In this document: piece after piece, positions 46,823 through 56,112 of the stretch
Layout of the letters: each line of letters opens with the position of its first letter
Numbering within the stretch: position 1 is the stretch's first letter
Assembly (NCBI GenBank): GCA_963921195.1
Contig: OY992537.1
Location: 50,244,313 to 50,308,312 of the forward strand
DNA from: Pegoplata infirma
Lineage: Eukaryota; Arthropoda; Insecta; Diptera; Anthomyiidae
Direction: 5' to 3'
Length of the DNA stretch: 64,000 nucleotides
Program-made: the position numbers and the translations under genes
Notes under the pieces: generated by a model
What the model saw: only the letters and a program-made list of their open reading frames with translations
Databases searched by the model: none
What the model was told of the DNA's origin: nothing

Positions 46823-47354
46823 CCCAGTCAGAAATTGCCAACCGTACCAAAAATTTTGTGTTGGTACAATATCGGGCTAGCCAAAAATACAACATTGTAT
46901 AATGTAAAACATTTTTACTAAAAATATTGTGTTGGCACAACTTTGTGTTTACATAAAACACTACACTATAGATTATAATTTAAAAGTTTAACATTTTTAT
47001 TTTTTTTTTCGATTTACATAGACCTCAACTCTTTAATCTAAGTGAACACTTAAGTAATCTAAGTGAACACTTAAGTAGTTGCTTTTTCAACCAATTTGTA
47101 CAGAATGGTAACTAAAAAGCACGACATCGAGATTTTCAATACATCCCTAAGCAAAAGTTAAATCCAATGTCGTAAATTTGTAAAATCAATGTTAAGCCAA
47201 CGTTAAAACAAAAGTCGAGCGATCGTTGGCCACTGTTATCATTTCAACCTCGGAATGACGTCGTAGACTTAGAAACGGGTATGATTCGCCAACGTTGGTA
47301 CCGTCGCCGCCAACTTCATTCCAACGTTGGCCCGTTTGTATTTTTCTGACTGGG
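46823..47354. mobile_element. MITE with CCCAGTCAGAAA termini
   Basis: CCCAGTCAGAAATTGCCA at the left and TTTTTCTGACTGGG at the right are inverted. Same family as 21846-22617 (shared GGCCCGTTTGTATTTTTCTG). Interior has a CCAACGTTGG palindrome and tandem AAGTGAACACTTAAGT words (47038-47074). Confidence 0.75.
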
Positions 47355-47887
47355 ATAGTTCATTGAAAATGTCTTAAGACTTTTTCTGTTTTGAATTTTT
47401 TGTTATTTGACTTTTGCAAAATTTTTCTGTAATGCGATAATTTTTGATAAAACTAGCCCAACTTGTGTTAGAAAAAAAAATCAAATTTTCTTGAGTGTAT
47501 CAATAAATTAGATTGGGTTCAACAAAGCCGTTTTTTCCTTTTTTAAGATTTTAAATAATGTTTCTTTAAATAAAGCTCACAGCCTCCTGGGTAATTTCGT
47601 TAATGATTTTTTTGAATTATACATTAATATAACCGAAAAACCCAAAACAAAACGATCAGTTTTCATTTCCAGACATTTTAAAAAGTCTGGCAAAAATAAA
47701 CATCCGAGTTTAAGATTGCTATCGCCATACATCACTTGGATTAGCTTTCGTTTAAGTGCTTAAAGCACTTTAGAACAACTCTAAGTCAGACCAACTTTTT
47801 TTAAAGTTAACTTAAAAACTTATAAAGTATTTTGTTTTGTTTTAGAAATCTTACAATAGTTTTTCGTAAATTTGTAAATTCCCGTTT
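47355..47887. other. Downstream flank of the cytochrome b5 gene
   Basis: Contains the gene's 3' untranslated region on the minus strand. No canonical AATAAA is found close to the stop. A CACTC-type MITE end (TTTTCTTGAGTGTA, 47484-47497) sits ~390 bp from the stop codon. Confidence 0.4.
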
Positions 47888-48295
47888 TCACTCTGGTATA
47901 CCAGTTTTTATAACTTGTCCATTAGAACAGCGGAATATTTTTTCATGTTCCGGCAATTCACCTATTAGATAATCACGCATTTGCTCAATGGCATCACTTG
48001 AATGACCGGTACCATGAAAAGCTAATGTAGCATCACGACCAGCATAATCCATTATAACATCAGCACCACCGGGATGATCTTGTATAAAATTTGTTACATC
48101 ATATACACGATCATAGATCACAACCCAACAATCAAAATAATCATCATGATTTGATACAGCATCAAGTGCTATTTCAGGTAAAGCGACTTTTTGTGCATTT
48201 AAAACTTTGAGCGGTGGTTGTTGAACTATTTTCGGTTTTTCCGCTACAGGAACAATCCTTAGAACTTGTAGCAGGGAAGTTATGGAGGTTGTCAT
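47888..48295 (-). CDS. Cytochrome b5-domain protein, 135 aa, single exon
   Basis: A small haem protein of the cytochrome b5 family, which passes electrons to membrane or soluble acceptors such as desaturases and other oxygen-using enzymes. Residues 1-38 are a variable lead (SITSLLQVLRIVPVAEK). The b5 fold follows from about 41 to 116. The hallmark HPGG is at 74-77, with the second haem ligand H98 in FHGTGHS; the 24-residue spacing H74-H98 equals that of classical b5. WVVIYDRVYDVTNF precedes HPGG as expected. No C-terminal membrane anchor follows (the protein ends 20 residues after the domain), so a soluble form is likely. ATG 48295 is preceded by an in-frame TAA 18 nt upstream and has A at -3. 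It is the only intact gene I see here. From memory it resembles the short fly b5 proteins of the Drosophila CG6870 kind; not checked. Confidence 0.93.
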   Translation of the reverse strand: MTTSITSLLQVLRIVPVAEKPKIVQQPPLKVLNAQKVALPEIALDAVSNHDDYFDCWVVIYDRVYDVTNFIQDHPGGADVIMDYAGRDATLAFHGTGHSSDAIEQMRDYLIGELPEHEKIFRCSNGQVIKTGIPE

Positions 48296-48515
48296 AATGG
48301 TTGGATTTTTTTAATATATAATTTAACTATTATTATTGATTATTATTCAATTATCAACTTTATTTATATTTATTAATTTTAGATTAAACTTGATTTTTCC
48401 AAACACGTTTATGCAGTAATTAGAACGTTGAGTATAATTTTATAATCAGTTTTTCTTATTTTCAATTGTTTAATATTTGCCGATTTTTGTTTTGTATACT
48501 TTGATTACCAGTCAA

Positions 48516-48550
48516 TGAATGTCGATTTAAATATCATTAATCTATTTATA
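48516..48550 (-). promoter_or_regulatory. Putative TATA box and initiator of the b5 gene
   Basis: The minus strand has TATAAATAG at 48550-48542, followed by TTCATTG, an initiator-like TCATT whose A is at 48516, 34 nt from the start of the TATA word. This would give a ~220-nt 5' UTR. Spacing and words fit an insect core promoter, but AT-rich sequence gives chance matches. Confidence 0.35.
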
Positions 48551-48888
48551 AAGCTTTTTCTACCGATTATCTCGTTATGAAGCTTTATTTTGAGAGAGCA
48601 AATATGAGTGATATATTTTTGGATTTCTCTATTAATGCAATGCGTATCAGTTTATTACAAAAAAAAAATGGAAATGAAATATGATCATTTAAAAACGTAA
48701 CGTCACTTTGACTTTTCATCACCCCGTTAATTTAAATTGATGTGTTTTTTAAGTGTTGCTAGATCAAACTGTTAGATTGTTGCCCTTTTAAAAATGAAAC
48801 ATATCCAAAATTTCTGGAAAATCTTACCGGTATTTCAGTATTGTTCTTTTTTCAACATATCGCTATTTAAAAAATTGCTAACAAGGTC
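48551..48888. other. Upstream flank of the b5 gene
   Basis: AT-rich, no element until the palindrome at 48889. TTTTTCAACATATCGCTATTT at 48849-48869 is one copy of the ATATCG companion word found in the palindromes. Confidence 0.4.
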
Positions 48889-50462
48889 TTTTACAGGGAA
48901 CCACCCTATTGTCCTAAAACTTTACCTGTTTTTTAGCACCCAATCTCAACTTTAAAAAAGGGTTGCCACCTTATGAAAAAATGTGGTCTTTTGGGAAAAT
49001 CCGAATAAAATCCAAACTAATAGGAATTTTGCCAAAAGCAAAAATTGGGGTCAGCTTAATTTTAATAGAATTATCTCTATGTGCTATTGGCGGTTGTACG
49101 TATAAACCTCTACATTAGACAGGCATTTTTCTGTATAGCAAAACTTTTTCTTCTCCGATTTTCAAAGTCCGGGCATTTTTTTATTCTACTAGGCCTAAAT
49201 CTCATGTGGTACCAATTTGAGGCCAATCGGATTAAATTGACCCGTGGCGCCCGGCGGTCAAAGTTTTGGATTTTTGAAAAATTAAAAAAAAAAAAAATAA
49301 AAAACAAATATATCTTTCGACACATCATATTTGTTAATTTTGAAGTGCTGAGCACGAATATCAAAAAAAATTAAAATCGGTCGAACAGTTTTCGAGATAT
49401 CGCTATTTGAAATTTGCAAAAAATGGCGGTTTTTTCCAACGTTCAAGAAATTTTTTAAAAAAAGTCTCAAAATTTCATTCCGCCTACCGTTTTGTAGAGC
49501 TTGAGACAGTCTTTCATTTAAAACAAATTTGAGTCAAATTCGATCATTTTAATCCGTGGCACCCTTCGATCAAAGTTGTGGAATTTCCAACAATATTTTG
49601 GATTTTTGAAAATGAAAAAATAAAAAAATATATATCTTGCGATACATTATTTTTACTAATTTTAGCATGCTGAATACAATTATCAAAAAATTTATAAAAT
49701 CGGTCGAACGGTTTTCGAGATATCGCCATTTAAAATTTGTCAAAAAATTGCAAAATGGGCGATTTTTTCCTACGTTTAAGAATTTTTTTTAAAAAAAACT
49801 CAAAAAATTTCTTTATTTTAACCCTTTCATAGAGTTTGATACAATCTTTCATTTAAGCTTAATTTGAGCCAAATCCGATCACTCAAACCCGTGGCACCCT
49901 TCGATCAAAGTTTAGGGTTTTAGGTAAAAAGTTTCTAAAAAGCCAAAACTTTGATCGACGGGCGCCACAACTTAAAATGATCGGATTTTTCTCAAATTAG
50001 TTCTAAATGAAAGATTGTCTCAAGCTCTACAAAAGGGTCGGCGGAATGAAATTTTGAGACTTTTTTTAAAAAATTTCTTGAACGTTGGGAAAAACCGCCA
50101 TTTTTTACAAATTTGAAATGGCGATATCTCGAAAACCGATCGAGCGATTTTATTTTTTTTTTTATATTCGTGCTCAGCGCATCGAAATTAACAAATATGA
50201 TGTGTCGAAAGATAAATATAAATTTTTCAAAAATCCAAAACTTTGACCGCTGGGCGTCACGGGTTAATTTAATCCGATTGACCTCAAATTTGTACCACAT
50301 AAGTTTTAGACCTAGGACAATAAAAATTTGCCCGGACACTTCGGAAAATAGAAAAAACTAAAAAAAATACGTTTTTCCCCTCCCCTTTGACCCGCTCAAT
50401 GTGATATTGGGCAGCTAAGAAAAAATAGGTAACTATTATTTTCCACCCCTCTTTCCCTCTTT
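48889..50462. mobile_element. Long palindromic (foldback) element, ~1.57 kb
   Basis: Left and right arms are inverted over ~650 bp or more. GGGCATTTTTTATT..., TGTGGTACCAATTTGAGG, CCGTGGCG..CGGTCAAAG, ACACATCATATTTGTTAAT, TTTCGAGATATCGCTATTT and AGCTTGAGACA.TCTTTCAT all recur in mirrored order between 49160-49600 and 49940-50330. The arms meet near 49940. Outer ends (ACCTGTTTTTTAGCACCCAA / GGGCAGCTAAGAAAAAATAGGT) are inverted but diverged. Arm mismatches show it is not an assembly mirror. The minus and plus frames across it are mirror shadows, not genes. Confidence 0.8.
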
Positions 50463-51240
50463 AAGCAAGTTTAGGTTGTGTTAAAATGGTGACAAAATCG
50501 GCTAATGGCATTTTACTTCTCTATATTTTGAACTTTAAAAATCGTTAACATAAAAATCCTAGCTGATCCAGTAAAATACCCAACTGATTCTCATAGATTT
50601 TGCTCTCCTGAATCCAAATCTGTCATCCAATTTTTTTCTAGCATATACCGTTTTTGAGATATTCGCTGTTAATAATTTCGCACTTTTGTTGGTCCACTGT
50701 TATGTTGCATCCAACAAATAGGACTTGATATTATATAAACAGGACCACCTGACTCCTAAACTGCAATCCAAATTTTTCTAGCATGTTCCGTTTTCGAGAT
50801 ATTGGCGTTCGAGAATTTCGCGTGGAAAAATGTTCAAACGCGAATATCTCGAAAACGGAACATGATAAAAAAATTTGGATTGCAGTTTAGGAATAAGGAG
50901 GTTGATTTTATATGAAGTCAAGTCTCATTTGTGGATGAATCTATAACAGTGGACAACAAAAAGTCCGAAATTGTTGGTTTTCTGATTTTTTTAACAGCGA
51001 ATATCTCAAAAACGGTACGTGCTAGAAAAAAAGTGGATTCAGAAGAGCAAAATCTATAAGAATCAGTTATATATTTAACTGGGAGGCTTTTGTTGTCGAA
51101 CAGTGTAATTATTTTGCAATAAATCGAAAAGAGAATCAGCTAGGATTGTCGTGTTAACGATTTTCAATGTTAAACATAAAGAGTAGTGAAATGCCATTAG
51201 CCGATTTTGTCACCATTTTAGCACAACCTAAACTTGCTTT
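50463..51240. mobile_element. Long palindromic (foldback) element, ~0.78 kb, abutting
   Basis: Starts AAGCAAGTTTAGGTTGTG and ends with its inverse. Next in, AAAATGGTGACAAAATCGGC, AATGGCATTT, AATCCTAGCTGAT, ACGATTTTTGAGATATTCGC-like and CCGTTTTCGAGATATTGGCG words are mirrored about a centre near 50824. Begins immediately after the previous palindrome. A decayed relative lies at 22618-23100. Confidence 0.8.
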
Positions 51241-51832
51241 TTCTTATGGTGGTTTGGAGGGGGGCTGTGGTATGCAGTGTCTCTCATGATCAAATTTTAC
51301 GAATTCATTTATTAGGCATTTTGCACTACAGTAATGCAATTTTATCATAATTTTAAAGGTTTTTTTAAATCCACGCCCACGAAAGGGGAGGACGGCACAT
51401 AAAAATCTTCATTTTCGAGCCCGCTGGGTCCAACTACAGGACTTTAAACTTCTTCTTTTAGAAAAATGATTCATTTGCTTAACAAAAATACAAAAAAACA
51501 TGTAAAAGAATTAAGTGTTTCAGATATTGGTTTAGTTCTTTAAGGGGAGCTTTTTCCCCACTGATTCGATTTTGCCTGTTTACGAACTTAACCTGCCTAT
51601 GACAATAAGACATATTCGTGCCAAACTTCAAGATCCTAGCGCTTTTATTTTGGACTGCATTGTGTTATCTACAGACATACGAACGGACGGAAGGGAGGAT
51701 GGACAAACGGACTTACATTCATAGAATGTCTTAGAATCGATTTAAGGGGTTTCCGACCGATATTTCGGTGCTTTACAAATGAATGAACAAAGTGAGTACA
51801 ACTCCATACTGTGGTTAAAGGGTATATAAAAA
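51241..51832 (+). mobile_element. TATACCC-family dispersed repeat copy
   Basis: Landmarks: GGAGGGGGGCTGTGG, CCACGCCCACGAAAGGGGAGG, AGTTCTTTAAGGGGAGCTTT, TTGGACTGCATTGTGTT, degraded ACGGACGGAAGGGAGG and ACCGATATTTCGGTGC, ending CTGTGGTTAAAGGGTATAT. The hairpin end is lost at the junction with the palindrome. Confidence 0.7.
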
Positions 51833-51923
51833 AAGATAAATTCTTATCTAAAATTGCCAATGTCAATTCGAAAATTTCAATTTTAAAAATATCAACTAAT
51901 TGTAAGTTTCAATTGATATTTTT

Positions 51924-52116
51924 TTACCCTCCAACTACTGTATGGGGGTATGCTAACTTTGTTATTCCCTCACAGAAAAAAATATGGGGAAAAATTTTGA
52001 GTTATCACTTGTGTAAATTTCCAAAAAGAATTGATAATTTTTTAATTGACGCAATTAAAAATTACAGATCTTAACTCAATATGGATGGATTGGACAAAGG
52101 TATTATTTTAAATATA
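51924..52116. mobile_element. TATACCC-family end joined to CACAGAAA MITE end
   Basis: 51927-51970 is the TACCCTCCAACTACTGTATG, GGGGTATG.. end of the dispersed family. At 51971 it is replaced by CACAGAAAAAAATATGGGGA, AAAATTTTGAGTTATCACTTG, the inverse of the right end of the MITE at 29217-29871. The MITE's other end is missing. Confidence 0.55.
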
Positions 52117-52359
52117 CTAAGGCTGAGTTTTTAACATATCGCTTAAACTCAGTTTAAACGGTAGTTTTATTAAACTCTATTAAATTAAAATAGTTGCCAA
52201 TAAATTAACACAACATGGCAACAGTTAAAAATCAGAGGTGTTTTTTTAACGTTTTTGTACCTTAGTTTAACTCTCTAACATTGATGAGTTAAACATAAAA
52301 TAAACAGCATTTCAAAAACAGAATTTGTAGTTTTAACTCATAACTCAAAAACTCTCCCC
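52117..52359. mobile_element. Small inverted-repeat element, second copy
   Basis: CTAAGGCTGAGTTTTTAACA at the left and CTCAAAAACTCTCCCC inverted at the right, with TTTAAACTCAGTTTAAAC inside. Same family as 40896-41256. Confidence 0.5.
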
Positions 52360-52989
52360 AAATCAAATCAGTTTATTTTTAATAAATACTCTTTTCTGGC
52401 AACTCTATTTGTAGCACGTTCATGCATACGACATAAATACTTTTGAAATTATCTCAGCTCATCTTTGCATTGTAATGTTATTTCTTAGTAAGTACATACA
52501 CACATTTTTATGTTGTTGTAAAATTGTATGTAAAACCAGTTTCACTTAAATTGTAAATTACAATTAAATTGATAAGAGACATTTTTTTTGTTATTATAGT
52601 ATTTTAATCTCTTCTCTGGTTTAAGATTACCACTTCACGTAATACAATTCAAATTCGATTTCATTACGATTTTAATAGAATTTTTTTTACATTTTTTAAT
52701 AACCGCAAAATGAGGAAGAAGAAGATTTTGATACAAGCAAGTAAAAAAAAGTAAAATTCGAAAAAGAAAAATTTATTGTCGGATTCCACTAATTTTATTT
52801 TTATTCACATTATTATAATATACACCCAGAAAAGTTTTACAGTAACTATTTACGGTTATTCAAAAAGTTTTTAGTAAAAGTTATTTTAAACGTTTTATCG
52901 TTTGTTTTTCAAGGAAATTAAAATATTGAATGATTTATACAGTTGTTAAAACAATAAACTACAAAATGTACGGAAAAATATTTTTATCA
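52360..52989. other. AT-rich interval
   Basis: No supported gene or complete element. Confidence 0.4.
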
Positions 52990-54044
52990 CACTCATAGAA
53001 ATTTGTACACGACAATAATGAAAATCTACATTAATGTTATGAAAAATTACGTTAAAAAGGAACCTATGTAGGGTTTCATTGAATTAATGAAATAGGTATC
53101 ATAAAATGTAATTGCAAGAACAAGTTTCATTTAATTAATGAAAATTGCTCATACAAAATATAAATTGTATTTTATTAAAATTTTTCATTACTTAAATGAA
53201 AAAAGGATTTAATTCTTATGAAATACTTTCATTAAATAAATCCTGCTTTTTATTTTTGAAATGAAATACTTTTATTGAATAAATGTTACTTTTATTTTTA
53301 AAATGAAATATATGTATGAAATTCTAAAGATCTTTTTATAGAATTAAAAATAATAAAAAATGGGTTTCACTTAGTTTTCTCGTACAAAATTTTACTCCAA
53401 CGTTAAATTGTAATACATAATTAAAACCATGAACCAATATAAAACAGCACAATTTTAGTAAATATAAAATTAATAATTTACTTTTTATTTCAAATTTCAT
53501 AAAAAAAGTCTGAAAAATCACAAAATAACAATGTTAAAAAAACACTTTTTTATTTTATCTATAGATTTCACTCAGTTTTCTCACACACAATTTTACTATT
53601 ACATTTACTTCTAATACATAAGTAAAACTACGAAATATATTAAAACAACGCGAGTTTAATAAATACTTTTAATTAATCAACAACATTTCATTTTAAATTT
53701 CGTATAAAAATTCTAAAAAAAAAAATCACGCTCTGATTAGCTGTTTTTTGTGCGCTTAAACTAACAGACCAAACAGACGCGAAACGACAGGTGTCAAAGC
53801 AAATTTTGTAAACAAAACTAAATGAAAATTTTTTAATGAAATCAGCTGTTTTTGTGCGCTTAAACAGCAAATTTTGTAAACAAAACTTAATGAAACTTTT
53901 TAATGTAACTACGAAATCTAATGAATAAAAATAAAAGAAAATCTTGCACAATATGTATGAAATTTCATTCAGCATACGAAATATTTCATTGTTGTAATAA
54001 ATCAACGTTAATGAATTCCATTCATTAGCGTTTTTCTATCAGTG
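52990..54044. mobile_element. Terminal-inverted-repeat element (CACTSATAGAAA)
   Basis: CACTCATAGAAATTTG at the left and TTTTTCTATCAGTG at the right are inverted, and AATGAAA/TTTCATT words are mirrored throughout. 53738-53838 and 53842-53913 form a tandem repeat (AGCTGTTTTTTGTGCGCTTA, AGCAAATTTTGTAAACAAAA). No transposase; flanking duplication unclear. Confidence 0.6.
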
Positions 54045-54201
54045 CAGTTAAATTATTTGTGACTGATTATACCGTATAATTTGGCAGAAGTACGGGTTTT
54101 GTAGTTTGTTATTAAAAAAAAATATTTTTACTCTACAAAATAAAAAATTGTAAACAGTTCAAATAACTGAAATATCATTTGATTTACGGAATGTCTAATC
54201 A

Positions 54202-55447
54202 CACTGTGCTACAGTGAAAAAATACTTCTGATGTGACATGGTATAGGTTGTTAGTTTTGTTGCGTAGATCACAAAAATGCCCATTAAACTTGCCAGACAC
54301 CCTCAAATTTTAGAGTTATTGTCAAAAAACGTTTTTTTGGGACTTTGTTCACTAAACCTTGTGTAATTGAGAAAATTTTCAACCGATTTTAAATTTTTTA
54401 ACTGTTTTGGATAGAGAAAGGATAGGGCTTTCCATGTGTGTGAATTAGTCTACACATATTATAAAGATATCTATTGATTTTTTCTATAATATCTAATTTT
54501 TTGGTTATTTTTTGAAAAATTTTCGAGTTTATCGATTTTTTTCTGCTATAGTTCGTTTAACAACCTTTATATTTATGAACGTAGTTTTAAAGAAAATTTA
54601 ATTCTGAATTCGATGAGCTTTATCCTGAAGAAATCAGATAAGCATTGACAGAGTTGTGATAAATTTTCTAAAAAAGAAAATTAAGATTTTGCAGGAAATC
54701 GCCGTTCAGATAACCCAGGCAAAAAAAAAATTTATCATAAGAGGTCATGTACAATATTTTTAAAGGTTTTTGGCGCGCTGAATCCGAATCTGGCCTTTAA
54801 ATTGCTCTCACGCGTCATTTAACATAAATTGATATATCAAAAACTTAATAAGACAGCGGAATTTCAAGGTCAAATTCGAATTCAGGGGGCCAAAAACCTT
54901 AAAAATAATGATACGCGACCTCTCAGTATATTCGCAACTGCAATTTCATACAAAATCTGAGTTTTCTTTTTTAGAAGAATTATCCCAGCTCTGTTAATTG
55001 TTATTCGATTTTTCCGGCATAAAGCTCATCGTATTCACAATTAAATTTTCTTTAATAATACGTTTATAAATATAAATATTGTTGAACGAACTATAGCAGA
55101 AAAAAATCGATAAACTCAAAAAATTTTCAAAAAATAACAAAAAAATTAGATATTGTTGAAAAATCAATACATACCTTTCTTATTGTATAGACTAATTCAC
55201 ACACATAAAAAATTTTATTCTTCTTCTATCCAAAACAGTAAAAAAATTGAAAATCGGTTGAAAACTTTTTAAGTTACACGTGGTTTAGTGAGAAAAGTCC
55301 CAAAAAACGTTTTTTGACAACAACTTTAAAATTTGAGGGTGTCTGGCAAGTTAAGTGGGCATTTTTGTGATCTTTTCGACGAGACCTACAACCTTAACAA
55401 CCTCATTTCAAAAGTATATTGGATTTTGTGTTTTTTGTAGCACAGTG
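54202..55447. mobile_element. Long palindromic (foldback) element, ~1.25 kb
   Basis: Ends CACTGTGCTACA and TGTAGCACAGTG. Mirrored blocks: GATCACAAAAATGCCCA / TGGGCATTTTTGTGATC, CCAGACACCCTCAAATTTTA, GTCAAAAAACGTTTTTTGGG, GAGTTTATCGATTTTTTTCTGCT and ATCTAATTTTTTTGTTATTTT. The centre is near 54830. Arms differ at many positions, so it is older than the 58.8-61.3 kb palindrome. Confidence 0.8.
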
Positions 55448-56100
55448 TCATTTATTAACGTTTAAAAATAACTGAAAAAGTATGTTGTTTCAAATGAAAT
55501 ATTAGTAGTCCGTTTTTTAAAAGGAAAAACGATTGTCTTAAACTTTTTTTAGTTGAATTTACTTACAAAATATTTTGTGTGTGGATCATGGCATAGAGAC
55601 TTCAGTGCAGGGGTTACGGGCTAATAGGGATACGGAACTTTGTATAATATTTGTCATGCCCGTAGAAAGTATGACGCTTTTCATAGAGTTTGGTAGTAGG
55701 CTGTTGAGTGAAAACTTTCCGAGACGCGAAGATCGGTGCGATTCAGGTAAACTTCGTAGAAATTACTCTGATTCCACAAGGTTATGAAGCTTGTTGGTAT
55801 TTGGATGACAAAACCATATACTTTCATGATACTGGCAACCCGGAGTCTCAGATTGGTACAATCCGCAGTCTCAGATTGGTATAATTGAATGTTTTGAATT
55901 ATAATAAGTCATACAAATTAGAGTTTGCAAAACGATTAAAATCGTAATCGCGATTAATCGCACCAATTAATCGTAATCTTAATCGACAAAAAAAAATTAT
56001 GCGATTTTTTTATGAAATTCAGTGTTTTGATAACAAATTTAAAATATATAATCTTTGAAAAATTTTCACCAAAAAAATTTGGATTTTGAAAAAAAAATTT
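55448..56100 (+). other. Non-repetitive patch with short ORF, then ATCGATTA words
   Basis: 55575-55900 has balanced base composition unlike its surroundings. A plus frame (55575-55787) reads CVDHGIETSVQGLRANRD, VMPVESMTLFIEFGSRLL, then CDSGKLRRNYSDSTRL. I do not recognise it. A donor-like CAG-GTAAAC (55744-55752) and a 23-bp near-tandem repeat AGTCTCAGATTGGTA (55844-55880) occur. It could be a captured exon or element remnant. 55925-55990 is rich in CGATTAATCG words. Confidence 0.3.
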
Positions 56101-56112
56101 AAAAATATATAT

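Noticed and set aside
49081..50361. Similar 80-115-residue frames on both strands at 49-50.4 kb
   Set aside because: Mirror images from the palindrome arms; A/T-rich composition and no recognisable fold.
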